A DNA stretch of 64,000 nucleotides from Herbaspirillum sp. RV1423 (GCF_000577615.1 NZ_CBXX010000026.1:1-64000), one strand, 5' to 3'; positions 8,933-18,991 are shown, numbered from the stretch's first letter. Notes: generated from the sequence alone by a model not told the origin. Program-made: numbers and translations.

Positions 8933-10570
8933 ATGAAAATTTCTCGTCGTTCGATATTAGGCAGCATTTTATTAATTGGTCTGTTCGGAGAAGGCGTCGC
9001 GCTGGCCGATGCACCCGCACAAAAACAATCGGACACACTGGTCTATCTGCATTCGATTGAGCCGGCATCGCTATTCCAATGGTGGACACAAGCGACCTAC
9101 CCAAAGCGCCAGATTCTCGATAGCCTGGTCTATCTGGACGAAAAAAATAAACTTCATCCCTGGCTGGCAAAGAGCTGGAATCAACGGGGGACGGTGTGGA
9201 CCTTCAAGCTGCGCGACGACGTGGAGTTTACCGATGGCGCCAAATTGGATGCCGCAACGGTGGTCAAGAATTTCGATTTCTGGAAAAAGCTTTCGACCTC
9301 GGTGCACGATTCCTTTTTCAAGGAAGCCAAGGCGATAGATCCATACACCGTCGAGTTTCATACGACCTATCCCCAGCCCTATCTGGCGGACATGCTGTCG
9401 AGCGCCTTGTTCGGCATCAATTCGGGTCCGTCATTGGACCGCGATCTCAAGGAACTCGGAGAGAAGCCTATCGGCAGCGGTCCCTTCTATTTGAAGGAAT
9501 GGAAGCACGGAGAAGAAATCGTCTTTGAGCGCAACGACAAGTATCGGTGGGGACCGGAAGGCACGCACGGCGGTCCTGCCTACCTGAAGACCGTCCTCTG
9601 GAAATTCGTACCGGACGGCAATACACGCTGGCTGGCGCTGGAAAAAGGCGAGGCCGACATCGTCTACGACCCGCCATCGGTCAAGTGGAAAGAAGCGCAG
9701 GGCAAATACCTCACATCACAGCAATTCGCGCCCGGCCGCAACGTCGCATTGTCGTTCAATGTTGAAGCAGGCCCGTTCACCGACAAACGTATTCGCCAGG
9801 CATTCGGCTATGCCAGCAACCGGAAGAAAATCGTCGAAAGCGTCTTCCGCGGCGCCGTCCCATATGAGGGCAATGGCGCTTTTTCGCAAAGCACGCAAGA
9901 ATACATCGATCTGAATAATCAGTACGCTTATAGCCCGGACAAGGCGATCGCCCTGCTCAAGGAAGCAGGCTACGGCGCCGTCAACGCCGAAGGTTATCGC
10001 GTCAACAAGGACGGCAAGGTGCTGGAGGTGGTGCTCCCGCTGTATCCCAACCTGACGAATGCCGAAGGCTTGATCGCCGCGCAGGCGCTGCAAGCCGAGG
10101 TCAAGAAAGTCGGTTTCAAGCTCAACATTCCTGTGCTCACAAAAACCGAGTTGGCCGCCGGCCGCTACACCAAGGCCGACGAATACGATATCTATCAGGG
10201 GTATTGGACGGTGTACGCGCCGACCGTGCTGTCCATCAATTACCGGCCGCCAGGCAAGAACACCAGCACCTCCACCATCTACGCGCGTCAGCAGATCAAC
10301 AAATACGCCGTCGAGGATGGCGAGCCCAATCCGCATAACAGAGTGCGATCGCGCGACTGGAAACTGCAGGAAGCCATCATCGCCGCGCACGCGGAATCCA
10401 AACCCGATGCGCGGAAAGCCAAATTTGCGGCGCTCCAGAAACGCATCAGCGATGACGCGCTGGCGCTCGGATTCTATGCATCCGCGTACAACATCGTTGA
10501 GCAAAAGTACCTGAGCGGCCTGCTGCAGAACAATGATGCCCCATGGTTTTACGAGGTCAAGAAGAACTGA
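8933..10570 (+). CDS. ABC importer solute-binding protein, family 5 (peptide/opine/nickel type)
   Basis: This 545-residue periplasmic binding protein of the DppA/OppA family (SBP_bac_5) starts with a Tat-like leader (SRRSILG, hydrophobic core, cleavage near ALA-DA around residue 25). The mature protein has the family's large two-lobed layout, with GSGPFYLKEWKHGE near residue 180 and the long C-terminal lobe. It captures a ligand for the two permeases and the double ATPase encoded next. The terminal LLM monooxygenase in the same operon suggests an organosulfur or other heteroatom-containing organic ligand rather than a dietary peptide; that is inference. Confidence 0.9.
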   Translation: MKISRRSILGSILLIGLFGEGVALADAPAQKQSDTLVYLHSIEPASLFQWWTQATYPKRQILDSLVYLDEKNKLHPWLAKSWNQRGTVWTFKLRDDVEFTDGAKLDAATVVKNFDFWKKLSTSVHDSFFKEAKAIDPYTVEFHTTYPQPYLADMLSSALFGINSGPSLDRDLKELGEKPIGSGPFYLKEWKHGEEIVFERNDKYRWGPEGTHGGPAYLKTVLWKFVPDGNTRWLALEKGEADIVYDPPSVKWKEAQGKYLTSQQFAPGRNVALSFNVEAGPFTDKRIRQAFGYASNRKKIVESVFRGAVPYEGNGAFSQSTQEYIDLNNQYAYSPDKAIALLKEAGYGAVNAEGYRVNKDGKVLEVVLPLYPNLTNAEGLIAAQALQAEVKKVGFKLNIPVLTKTELAAGRYTKADEYDIYQGYWTVYAPTVLSINYRPPGKNTSTSTIYARQQINKYAVEDGEPNPHNRVRSRDWKLQEAIIAAHAESKPDARKAKFAALQKRISDDALALGFYASAYNIVEQKYLSGLLQNNDAPWFYEVKKN

Positions 10571-10669
10571 TCGCGTCGGCTTTACCCAGCCTTTCATGCG
10601 ACCGGGGCGCGGCTCCGGCCGCATGAAGGCAACGAAATCGCAAGTGGCGGCGCAGGCCGGCTTGCCGCC

Positions 10670-11770
10670 ATGCCCGGACCTACAGCAAGAATTCCCCCGA
10701 TGACCACACCTCCATCATCTGCAGTCCCCACCGGCGACAACTTGTCGCCGCCAGCAGCACCGGAAGGCGAAGCGTCGCCGCGTGCTTCCAGCGAAGCCGG
10801 CGAGCGGGCCAAGACCAGACGCGCCGTGGCCGTCCTGTCCAAACTGGGGCAGGCATTGATCACTCTATGGGTCACCGTGACATTGCTGTTTTTCGCGCAA
10901 GCGATTTTGCCGGGAGACCGGGCCACTATTTATCTCAATGTCTATGAGGGCCAGAGCATCGAACGCACGCCCGAGGAACTGGCCCCGATCAACAAGGAAT
11001 TCGGCTTCGACCGACCCTTGCCGGTGCAATACGGCGCCTATCTGACAGGCGTGGTCAGGGGCGATTTAGGTATCGCCATGCAGTCGCGCCGCAAGGTGAC
11101 GGACTTGATAGGCGAACAGATCGGCGCGACAGCCAGGCTGACCGTCGTAGCCATTGTGTTTGCGTGGGTCCTCACACTAGTGTGGATCATCGCCACCGGC
11201 GGGCGGCGCGCGACGGTGTCGCGCTTCGGTGCAGCCGTGGAAGCCTTGGTCGCAGGCATGCCGCACTACTGGCTCGGCCTGTTGCTGCTGCTGTTTTTTG
11301 CGGTGCGCCTGGACTGGTTTCCCGTCGTCAGCGGTTCGTCGCTGCCGGGGATCTGGCTGCCCGCATTCACCCTGGCGCTGCCTCTGGCCGGGTTTCTGGG
11401 GCAAGCGATACGTGCGGAGTATGAGCGGGCATTGCGGCATCCGCATGTGCTGTCGTCACGCGCCAGGGGAACGTCGGATTTCCGGGTTCGGGTGGTGCAC
11501 GCGCTGCGCCCTGCATTGATTCCCGGAATCACCTTGTCAGGCTGGGCCTTCGGCGCGCTGGTCTCGGGCGCCGTTATTGTGGAGAACGTATTTTCCCGCC
11601 CCGGTATCGGCGCCTTGCTGGTCAGTGCGGTGGAACTCAAAGAGTTTGAGCTGATTTCGGGAATCATCCTGATCGTCAGCATTGTCTATGTGGGCCTGAC
11701 CTTTCTTACCGACTGGCTCTACACGATTGTCGATCCGCGAGTGCGTCTGCGCTACAAAGGAGGGAACTGA
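10670..11770 (+). CDS. ABC importer permease, DppB type
   Basis: This is the first inner-membrane permease of the family 5 importer (up to 366 residues). The first hydrophobic segment begins near residue 60; five more follow. The C-terminal cytoplasmic loop that docks the ATPase contains the ALRPALIPGITLSG region (about 278-292). The N-terminal 50 residues are Pro/Ala/Ser-rich and unusual for DppB, so the true start may be the ATG at 10700; neither start has a strong ribosome site. The next permease starts one nt after its stop, indicating tight coupling. Confidence 0.88.
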   Translation: MPGPTARIPPMTTPPSSAVPTGDNLSPPAAPEGEASPRASSEAGERAKTRRAVAVLSKLGQALITLWVTVTLLFFAQAILPGDRATIYLNVYEGQSIERTPEELAPINKEFGFDRPLPVQYGAYLTGVVRGDLGIAMQSRRKVTDLIGEQIGATARLTVVAIVFAWVLTLVWIIATGGRRATVSRFGAAVEALVAGMPHYWLGLLLLLFFAVRLDWFPVVSGSSLPGIWLPAFTLALPLAGFLGQAIRAEYERALRHPHVLSSRARGTSDFRVRVVHALRPALIPGITLSGWAFGALVSGAVIVENVFSRPGIGALLVSAVELKEFELISGIILIVSIVYVGLTFLTDWLYTIVDPRVRLRYKGGN

Positions 11771-11771
11771 G

Positions 11772-12665
11772 ATGGCGATACCTTTCTCCGACGGGAACAA
11801 TGTGCCGGCATACGGTGCGGCACAAGCGCCTTTGCCCTGGCGCCTGCTGCGTGAAGCACGGCGTGCTCCGTTATTGGTATGGCTAAGCGCCGTGGTGATT
11901 CTGTTCACTGTGTGGGCGTCCATCGCCCCTGGCACGTTGACGGGTCGCTCGCCGCTGGAAACCGACCTGCTCAACACACTGGCCCCATTTTCGGCCAAGC
12001 ATTGGCTGGGTACGGATGAGATCGGCCGCGATCTCTATTCGCGCCTGGTGTTCGGCGCGCGCGAATCCTTTCTTATCGGAATATTGGCGATGATCATCGC
12101 GATCGTCCTGGCGGTGCCGCTCGGTTTTCTGGCCGCGCTGCCCCCGCCTTTTGCCCGCGGCGCCGTGGACAGGCTGATCGAGATTTTATTGAGCTTCCCC
12201 ACCTTGCTGGTTGCCTTGATGTTCGTGACCATACTCGGACAAAGTCCATTCAACGTCGCGGTCGCGGTAGGCATCGGCGCGGCGCCGGGCTATGCGCGTC
12301 TGGTGCGCGGACAAACCTTGCTGGTGCGCAGCAGCGCGTATGTGGAAGCGGCGATTGCGCTCGGACATTCGCGCGCCCGGGTATTGTTCCAGCACATCAT
12401 ACCGAATGCCATACGTCCGTTGATTCCGGTTACCGGCCTGGGCGTGGGAAAGTCGATCGTCTGGTCGTCCAGCCTTTCCTATCTCGGTCTGGGCGTCAAA
12501 CCGCCTTCCTCCGAGTGGGGTGCGCTGCTTGCCGCAGGCAAGGCGCAATTGCTGGAAGCGCCATCGCTGATCGTCATACCGGGCACCGCAGTGGTATTGG
12601 TGGCGTTGAGTTTCTCAACCCTTTTCAGTTATATCCAGGCAAGGTCTGAAGGGACAAGGACATGA
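11772..12665 (+). CDS. ABC importer permease, DppC type
   Basis: This 297-residue second permease has an N-terminal segment typical of DppC, then LGTDEIGRDLYSRLVFGARES (the DppC signature region, about residues 77-97) and five further membrane segments. The ATPase-docking loop contains HIIPNAIRPLIPV. The ATG at 11772 was chosen because AGGAGGG precedes it and it follows the dppB-like stop immediately; a longer in-frame extension upstream would overlap dppB. Its stop overlaps the ATPase start in an ATGA junction. Confidence 0.9.
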   Translation: MAIPFSDGNNVPAYGAAQAPLPWRLLREARRAPLLVWLSAVVILFTVWASIAPGTLTGRSPLETDLLNTLAPFSAKHWLGTDEIGRDLYSRLVFGARESFLIGILAMIIAIVLAVPLGFLAALPPPFARGAVDRLIEILLSFPTLLVALMFVTILGQSPFNVAVAVGIGAAPGYARLVRGQTLLVRSSAYVEAAIALGHSRARVLFQHIIPNAIRPLIPVTGLGVGKSIVWSSSLSYLGLGVKPPSSEWGALLAAGKAQLLEAPSLIVIPGTAVVLVALSFSTLFSYIQARSEGTRT

Positions 12666-14344
12666 CCATCGCTTCATCCGATCCAAAACGCGAAGTCCTG
12701 TTCGATGTACAGAATCTCGAAGTGGGCTTTCAAACCGGCGACGGCTATAAATCCGTTGTCAGTCATTTCAACCTGCGACTGCATAAAGGCGAAACGGTGG
12801 CGATCGTCGGCGAATCCGGTTCCGGCAAGACGGTCGCTACGCGCGCCCTGCTCGGCCTGGCCGGCGACAATGCGGTCGTCAAGGCCGACGTGCTGCGTTA
12901 CCGCGGGCAGTCGCTGTTGTCAGCCAAGCCGCGCAAATTGAAAGCCTTGCGGGGCGCACAAGTGGGTTATGTATTGCAGGACGCGCTGGTATCGCTCGAT
13001 CCGCTGCAGCCGGTGCGGCGCGAAATTGCGGAAGCCCTGCATGCGCATCTCGATCTGGACCGACGCCAGACCCGGCAACGCATCATGGAACTGTTGACGA
13101 AGGTCGGCGTGCCTCAACCCGAGATCCGCCAAGACCAGTACCCCGGCGAACTGTCAGGCGGGCTGCGCCAGCGTGCATTGATCGCCACCGCGCTGGCGCA
13201 GAATCCTCCGGTCATCATTGCCGATGAGCCGACGACGGCGCTGGATGTACTGGTGCAGGGCCAGGTCCTGCAGGTTTTGCGGGGCTTGATCAAGGGCGGC
13301 ACCAGCTTGATTCTGATCAGCCACGATTTGTCGGTGGTCGCCAGCGTGGCCGATGTAATTCTGGTCATGAAAGCCGGCAAGGTAGTGGAGTCCGGTTCGA
13401 CAGAACAGGTCTTGGGCAATCCCCGGCATCCATACACCCAGGCCCTGATCCGAGCCGTACCGGGACCGGACACCAGAGGCCGGCGTTTAAGCGACGCGCC
13501 ATCGATCCTCGACAATCTGAACGCGACCCCATCCTCGTCCGCGGCGACCGGCGAAGTCCTGCTGCAGGCGTGCGATCTGCGCAAGTCATTCAAGGCCCCC
13601 GACGGACAGCTCATTCATGCCATCAGAAACGCGTCGCTGGATTTGAAAAAGGGTGAAGTGCTGGGCATTGTCGGTCAGTCCGGTTCCGGCAAAAGCACGG
13701 TCGCACGAGTGCTGCTGGGACTGACTCCGCTGGACGGCGGTTCGGTCCGCTACCAGGGCATCGAGTGGCTCAAGGGCAGCCATCATGAGAGGCGCAAGGT
13801 GCGCGGCAAGATCGCCATGGTCTATCAGGACCCGTACAGCTCATTCGACCCGCGCTGGACGGTTGCGCGCATCCTGAGCGACGTTCTGAGTCTGTATGGC
13901 GGCGGCAAAAAGGCGCAGCAAGAAGATGTGATCCGCCTCTTGACGACGGTCGGCCTGAATGCGCAACACGCCGGCGCGTATCCGATCAATCTGTCCGGCG
14001 GCCAGCGCCAGCGTGTCGCCATTGCGCGCGCCCTGGCAGTCAATCCCGAGGTGCTCGTGCTGGACGAAGCCGTGTCCGCATTGGACGTCAGCATCCAGGC
14101 GCAGATACTGGATCTGCTGGTCGACCTTCGCGCCAAATACGACTTGAGCATCATCTTCATCTCCCACGATCTGGGAGTCATCCATCACATTGCGGATCGC
14201 GTCCTGGTGATGAAGGACGGCGTCATTGTGGAGGAAGGACGGGCGGAAGAGATTTTCGCCTCGCCCCGGCATCCCTATACGCAAGAGTTGATCGCCGCCT
14301 TGCCGAAGCTGGAGCGCGCGTCATCATTCAAGCGGGCGGCGTGA
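12662..14344 (+). CDS. ABC importer ATPase, fused DppD-DppF (two nucleotide-binding domains)
   Basis: One 560-residue polypeptide carries both ATPase domains. The first half has Walker A GESGSGKT, signature LSGGLRQRALIA and Walker B VIIADEPTTALD. The second has GQSGSGKST, LSGGQRQRVAIA and VLVLDEAVSALD. Oligopeptide-type C-terminal tails (HPYTQALIRAVPGP and HPYTQELIAALPKL) close each half. The first signature has Leu-Arg where Gln-Arg is usual (SGGLRQR), a minor variation. Fusion of the D and F ATPases is known (YejF/GsiA/DdpD-like). It translates from an ATGA overlap with the preceding permease gene. Confidence 0.93.
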   Translation: MTIASSDPKREVLFDVQNLEVGFQTGDGYKSVVSHFNLRLHKGETVAIVGESGSGKTVATRALLGLAGDNAVVKADVLRYRGQSLLSAKPRKLKALRGAQVGYVLQDALVSLDPLQPVRREIAEALHAHLDLDRRQTRQRIMELLTKVGVPQPEIRQDQYPGELSGGLRQRALIATALAQNPPVIIADEPTTALDVLVQGQVLQVLRGLIKGGTSLILISHDLSVVASVADVILVMKAGKVVESGSTEQVLGNPRHPYTQALIRAVPGPDTRGRRLSDAPSILDNLNATPSSSAATGEVLLQACDLRKSFKAPDGQLIHAIRNASLDLKKGEVLGIVGQSGSGKSTVARVLLGLTPLDGGSVRYQGIEWLKGSHHERRKVRGKIAMVYQDPYSSFDPRWTVARILSDVLSLYGGGKKAQQEDVIRLLTTVGLNAQHAGAYPINLSGGQRQRVAIARALAVNPEVLVLDEAVSALDVSIQAQILDLLVDLRAKYDLSIIFISHDLGVIHHIADRVLVMKDGVIVEEGRAEEIFASPRHPYTQELIAALPKLERASSFKRAA

Positions 14345-14413
14345 ACGCATGCATATGTTGCATGCAGCCCCGCGTCAACGGAGCGCCATCGCCAATGAAA
14401 GGACCATACCAAA

Positions 14414-15781
14414 TTGACTCGCGACATCATTTACAACGCCTTCACCCACGTGACCCTTTCTCACCAGTCGCACGGTCAATGGCGACGGCCGGAAGCAAGC
14501 GATCAGCGCAACTTTTCCAAGCTTGAACCTTGGGTCAGACTTGCGCAGACGGCAGAGCGCGGCAAGCTCGACGCCATCTTCTTTGCCGATACGGTCGGCG
14601 TCTACGATACTTACGAAGGCAGCCGCAATGCCTCGGTCCGCGAAGGGATGCAGTTTCCATCCAATGATCCTGCCAGCCTGATTTCAGCACTTGGCTATGT
14701 GACCGAACATCTTGGTTTCATTGTGACCAGCTCCATCATCCAGGAGCATCCCTTTTCCTTCGCGCGCAAATTTTCCACACTCGATCATCTGACGAACGGG
14801 CGCATCGGCTGGAATATTGTCACCAGTTATCTGCAAAATGCCGCGAGGAACTTCGGATACAGCGAACTGGAACGACATGACGATCGGTATCAGTGGGCGG
14901 AGGAATACACGGAAGTCGCCTACAAGCTATGGGAGGCAAGCTGGGAGGACGATGCCGTTGTTGCGGATACGTCTCAAGGCCGCTATGCCGCCCCGGAAAA
15001 AGTACACGCGATCCATCATCAGGGAAAGCGTTATCGCGTGGAAGGCCCGCACTTGCCGCAGCCATCTCCGCAGCGCACGCCGATTCTGGCGCAAGCCGGT
15101 ACATCGGGCGCGGGAAGGGAATTCGCGGCCAGGCATGCGGAGCTGACCTTTTTACCGGCCTTCACCCCGGAATCAGCGCAACGGGACATAGCGGCGATCA
15201 ATCATCTGCTGCCGCAGTACGGTCGTCGGCGCGGCGACCTGAAATTTCTCACCATGATTCATCCCGTCATCGGCAGCACCGAGGCGGAAGCGCGCGTCAA
15301 GCACGAAGAGTTTCTGCACTGGCGTAGCGAGCCGGCCTACCTGGCCCACCTCTCCGGCAGCATCGGCTTTGACCTTTCCAGCATCGATCCCGACACGCCG
15401 TTGAAAGACATCAAAACCGACGCCATTCAGGGGAATATTCTGGCGGCCATCGATGCGGAGCCGGACAAGACCGCACGCTTTGGAGACGTGATCCGACGCC
15501 GCCTGAATAAAGCATTCGCCGGCACGCCGGAACGGATTGCCGACGAAATCGAACGCTGGACCAATGCCGGCATCGACGGTTTCAACCTGGTCCCGGTCGT
15601 TACTCCTGACTGGTTCGCCACGTTTGTTGACGAAGTCGCTCCGGTGTTGCGCCAACGCGGATTGATGAAGAGCGAATACCGTCCCGGCACCTTGCGAGAA
15701 AAGATATTCGGCGGCGCCAGCTTCTTGCCGGATCGGCACATTGCAAGATCATTCAGATCAACTGGCGCCGATTTGATTTAG
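14414..15781 (+). CDS. LLM-class FMN-dependent monooxygenase (NtaA/SnaA/DszA/DmoA family)
   Basis: This 455-residue flavin monooxygenase of the bacterial-luciferase-like family works with FMNH2 supplied by a separate reductase. Features are the N-terminal WVRLAQTAERGKLDAIFFAD strand-helix, the GRIGWNIVTS segment (about 128-137) typical of the NtaA/DszA branch, and GTPERIADEIERW near 370. Known members oxidise nitrilotriacetate, EDTA, dibenzothiophene sulfone, dimethyl sulfide or alkanesulfonates. The start is TTG 14414, about 10 nt after AAAGGA. It ends the importer operon and probably attacks the imported compound. No flavin reductase gene is adjacent, so it must use one encoded elsewhere. 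Confidence 0.88.
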   Translation: MTRDIIYNAFTHVTLSHQSHGQWRRPEASDQRNFSKLEPWVRLAQTAERGKLDAIFFADTVGVYDTYEGSRNASVREGMQFPSNDPASLISALGYVTEHLGFIVTSSIIQEHPFSFARKFSTLDHLTNGRIGWNIVTSYLQNAARNFGYSELERHDDRYQWAEEYTEVAYKLWEASWEDDAVVADTSQGRYAAPEKVHAIHHQGKRYRVEGPHLPQPSPQRTPILAQAGTSGAGREFAARHAELTFLPAFTPESAQRDIAAINHLLPQYGRRRGDLKFLTMIHPVIGSTEAEARVKHEEFLHWRSEPAYLAHLSGSIGFDLSSIDPDTPLKDIKTDAIQGNILAAIDAEPDKTARFGDVIRRRLNKAFAGTPERIADEIERWTNAGIDGFNLVPVVTPDWFATFVDEVAPVLRQRGLMKSEYRPGTLREKIFGGASFLPDRHIARSFRSTGADLI

Positions 15782-15831
15782 TGCGCCGTTGGTGATTGTC
15801 TCGGAGAAGACAACATCCACCGCTCCCCCTC

Positions 15832-17514
15832 TCAGAATTGCTGCCAATCGCCGTCGTCATCGGCGACGGCAATTGGCCTGCGCGCAGGCCCTCGCAAGCG
15901 AGCAGCGTCGGCCGGAATGGATCTTTCAACGGAAGCCGTTGCCGGCATCAGGGAGAGTCGGGCCGGACGTTGCGATGCGGCGATCTTGAACACGCCCACC
16001 ACCTGCGCCAGGTTGGCCGACTGATCCTGCAAGGATTGCGCCGCTGCCGCGGCCTGCTCGACCAGCGCCGCATTCTGTTGCGTCACTTCATCCATCTGCG
16101 TGATGGCCTGGTTGACCTGCTCGATGCCGGAGCTCTGCTCCTGGCTGGCGAAGCTGATCTCGCCGACGATGTCGCTGACGCGCCTGACGCTGGCGACCAC
16201 GTCCTCCATCGTCGCGCCGGCTTGCGCCACCAGCTTGCTGCCGATGCCGACCTTTTCAACCGAGTCGTCGATGAGCGCCTTGATCTCTTTGGCGGCGGTG
16301 GCCGAACGTTGCGCCAGACTGCGCACTTCGCTCGCGACGACCGCGAAACCCCGACCTTGCTCACCGGCGCGCGCCGCTTCCACCGCCGCGTTCAACGCCA
16401 GGATGTTGGTCTGGAACGCGATGCCGTCGATCACACTGATGATATCGACGATTTTTCTCGATGAATCGCTGATCGATCCCATCGTCGTCACCACTTGCGC
16501 CACTACCTCGCCGCTGTGCGTGGCGACTTCGGAGGCGGTTGCCGCCAACTGGTTGGCCTGACGCGCGTTATCGGCGTTCTGCCTGACGGTGGAAGTCAGT
16601 TGTTCCATCGTCGCCGCGGTTTCTTCCAGCGAGCTGGCCTGCTGCTCGGTGCGCGAGGACAGGTCGAGGTTGCCGCTGGCGATCTCGGTCGAGGCGGTAG
16701 CGATGGTGTCCGCGCCGGTACGCACTTCGGCGACGATGTTGGTGAGGCTGCCGTTCATGTCCTTCAATGCGGCGAGCAATTGGCCGATCTCGTCCCCGGA
16801 TGTCACCTCGACCTCGCTGCTGAGGTCGCCCGCCGCCACGCTTTGCGCGACCTGCACGGCATGGTTGACCGGGCGCGTGATCGAACGCGTGATCCAGTAC
16901 GCGAAGCCGCAGGCCAGCAGCACTGCGATGGCGGCCATGCTCAGCATGACGACGGTCTTGCCGTGGTACAGGTCGGCGGCTTCCACGCTGCTCTTTTCCA
17001 TGACGATGGAACCGCCCCTGATGTAGCCCTTGACGCGGTTGATGTAATTTTGCTGATCGGTGCGCAGCGTGGTCAGCAGCAATTGCGAGGCGTCCATGGT
17101 GGCGCCGGTGGACGCCATCGTGAGGAATTCCTTGCGGCCTTTTTCATAAGTCGCGCGCAGGGCCATGATTTCGCCGTACGATTTGCGGCCCATGTCGCTC
17201 GACAGCATCTGCCGGAGCTTGTCGAGATTGGCGTCGATATTCTTTTCGCCGTCTTCGATGCGCCGGATTTCCTTCTGCAAGGCATCGCGGTCGTCGATCA
17301 GCAGGATGTTGCGCATGGCGATGGCGTTCTCGCTGATCTGCAGCACCACATCGTTGGCGATCACCACTTGCGGATAGCGATTCTTGACGATCAGTTGCGT
17401 ACCGTCGTGCAAGGCGCCCAGGCTTTGTATCGCGAGGCCGGTGATGCCGATCAGCAGCAAGACCACGAGGCCGAAGCCGAGGCCCAGCCGCGTGCCGAGT
17501 TTCAATTTAGTCAT
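15832..17514 (-). CDS. Methyl-accepting chemotaxis protein
   Basis: This 560-residue transmembrane chemoreceptor has TM1 at about residues 11-33 and a helical periplasmic four-helix-bundle sensor at about 34-190. TM2 lies at about 192-212, followed by HAMP (about 213-265) and a cytoplasmic signalling domain. The signalling hairpin tip contains the near-invariant [20 protein letters not shown] stretch. It should signal through CheW/CheA. The C-terminus (DDDGDWQQF) has no NWETF-type CheR/CheB pentapeptide. The ligand is unknown. The gene overlaps a strong inverted repeat at its 3' end. Confidence 0.95.
   Translation of the reverse strand: MTKLKLGTRLGLGFGLVVLLLIGITGLAIQSLGALHDGTQLIVKNRYPQVVIANDVVLQISENAIAMRNILLIDDRDALQKEIRRIEDGEKNIDANLDKLRQMLSSDMGRKSYGEIMALRATYEKGRKEFLTMASTGATMDASQLLLTTLRTDQQNYINRVKGYIRGGSIVMEKSSVEAADLYHGKTVVMLSMAAIAVLLACGFAYWITRSITRPVNHAVQVAQSVAAGDLSSEVEVTSGDEIGQLLAALKDMNGSLTNIVAEVRTGADTIATASTEIASGNLDLSSRTEQQASSLEETAATMEQLTSTVRQNADNARQANQLAATASEVATHSGEVVAQVVTTMGSISDSSRKIVDIISVIDGIAFQTNILALNAAVEAARAGEQGRGFAVVASEVRSLAQRSATAAKEIKALIDDSVEKVGIGSKLVAQAGATMEDVVASVRRVSDIVGEISFASQEQSSGIEQVNQAITQMDEVTQQNAALVEQAAAAAQSLQDQSANLAQVVGVFKIAASQRPARLSLMPATASVERSIPADAARLRGPARRPIAVADDDGDWQQF
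15842..15892. repeat. Inverted repeats at the 3' end of the chemoreceptor gene
   Basis: Arms of 14 bp (15842-15855 and about 15860-15876, one mismatch and small bulges) form a strong stem within the last codons of the chemoreceptor gene. The palindrome GGCCTGCGCGCAGGCC at 15877-15892 follows. There is no T-run on either side. It could block read-through between the convergent LLM and chemoreceptor genes. Confidence 0.4.
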
Positions 17515-17526
17515 CTTATTGTCCCC

Positions 17527-17567
17527 AAAAACAAACCGGCGCCGGGATGTCGGTCGGCGCCGGTTTG
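17527..17567 (-). terminator. Rho-independent terminator after the porin gene
   Basis: Perfect 13-bp arms (17532-17544 and 17555-17567) enclose a 10-nt loop, followed on the minus strand by a TTTTT tract. It sits 25 nt after the porin stop and just before the chemoreceptor start, so it separates the two transcripts. Confidence 0.85.
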
Positions 17568-17592
17568 CATCACACCATTGATTGCGATTTAT

Positions 17593-18684
17593 TTAGAACG
17601 AGTGGTGCATGCCCACGGTCGTCACCAGTTGGCTGGAGCCGCCGGACACGCCGGTCGCTCCGCTTGCTCCGGTGCCGTTCATGACGGCCAGTTTGGCGTC
17701 GCCGCCGGCGCGTTGATACGCTGCCTGCACATACAACTCCGTGCGCTTGGACAAGGCATGCACGTTGCTCAGGCTGAAGGTATTCCAGCGCGCACCTTCC
17801 AGCTTGGACAGGCTGTAACCGAAGTTCAGCGTGTCGGCCGTGGCATAACGCCATGCCGCGCCCAGGTCCAGGTTCTTCTGCTTCGGCGTCACGCCGGTGG
17901 GCAGATCGAGCTTGACCTGGGTATAGGCTGCATTCAGGCGCACGCTGCCGATGGTGTAGCCGATGCCCGCTGCGGTGGTGGTCAGGCTGTTGAACACGGT
18001 CGCCGCCGTACCCAGGCCGACGCTTTGCAGGAAGGCGCCGCCGTAACCCGCCGCGCGATTGTTCAGCTTCGAATACGCCAAAGCCGCGCGCAACGGACCG
18101 TTGGTGTAGCTCGCGCCGGCGCTGATGTTGCGACCGTTGCCGCTGTCGCCGGCCACTTCGCCGAAACCGTACATGCCGCTCAGTTGCAGACCGGAGAAAG
18201 TCGGCGAGGTGTAGCGCACCGCATTGTCGAACTGATAGGTGTTGGCCAGGCTGTCCAGGTTGCCAGGGTGGAACAGGTACCAGTTGGTCAACTGATAGCC
18301 GTTGGAAAGCTTACCGACATAGTCGAACACCACGTCCGGCATGTGGCCCAGCGTCACCGCGCCGAAGTCGCCGGACAGCCCGACGGTGCTATAGCGGTTG
18401 AACAGTTTGCCGGCATTCGGCTGGCTGCCGGTATCGGTATAAAAGCCGCTTTCCAGTTGGAAATTGGCCTTCAGGTTGCCGCCCAGGTCTTCCGTGCCGC
18501 GGAAACCGATACGGTCCGGCTGCATGGTGCCCTGGTCCAGGCGCATCACGGAACCGCCGGCCGCGCCCAGATTGTTGATATATGCCACGCCTGCGTCCAG
18601 ACTGCCATAGATCGTCACGCTGCTCTGGGCGAATGCGCTTGCCGCGAAGCCGGTGGCGGCGACGGCAAAGAGTACCTTCTTCAT
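17593..18684 (-). CDS. Outer-membrane porin (Gram-negative 16-strand family)
   Basis: This 363-residue general porin is of the type found throughout Burkholderiales. The signal peptide MKKVLFAVAATGFAASAFA is followed by the canonical first strand SSVTIYGSLDAGV. The protein ends in a terminal aromatic (HHSF), the signal for BAM assembly. The loop 3 constriction region includes acidic residues near 110-125. It should form a trimeric passive channel for small solutes. The ATG at 18684 was chosen because AAGGGGAG lies just upstream; an in-frame ATG five codons earlier lacks one. It is a single-gene unit with its own terminator. Confidence 0.93.
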   Translation of the reverse strand: MKKVLFAVAATGFAASAFAQSSVTIYGSLDAGVAYINNLGAAGGSVMRLDQGTMQPDRIGFRGTEDLGGNLKANFQLESGFYTDTGSQPNAGKLFNRYSTVGLSGDFGAVTLGHMPDVVFDYVGKLSNGYQLTNWYLFHPGNLDSLANTYQFDNAVRYTSPTFSGLQLSGMYGFGEVAGDSGNGRNISAGASYTNGPLRAALAYSKLNNRAAGYGGAFLQSVGLGTAATVFNSLTTTAAGIGYTIGSVRLNAAYTQVKLDLPTGVTPKQKNLDLGAAWRYATADTLNFGYSLSKLEGARWNTFSLSNVHALSKRTELYVQAAYQRAGGDAKLAVMNGTGASGATGVSGGSSQLVTTVGMHHSF

Positions 18685-18873
18685 GAAACTCCCCTTCAAT
18701 TAAGCACGGCTGACGCCGCGTTCACTGCTCTCATCTGCCCCGCGCCTATGAGAGGTGAATTTTTTAACCTGTCCAATGGCCTCTCGCTACGGACCTTGGA
18801 CAGGTTCCCGGAGCGTCGAATCAGGCGCGCTTGTTTCATCCATGAATCAACGTTCCACAAATTTTTCTGGCTC

Positions 18874-18903
18874 AAAAAAATGCCCGACGCTTGTGGGCAT
18901 TTT
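18874..18903 (-). terminator. Rho-independent terminator at the end of the 16-kb catabolic cluster
   Basis: Arms 18877-18885 and 18895-18903 enclose a 9-nt loop; on the minus strand the stem runs into seven Ts. It lies about 90 nt after the stop of the reductase gene and marks the downstream end of the catabolic gene cluster. Confidence 0.82.
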
Positions 18904-18991
18904 CAAGAGCGCTAAGCACTACTCGGAAGTTTCAAGAAAGCACCGATAGCAAGGCGAAGCAACGCGGCTGGCGGTGTTTTATCGGAACCTC

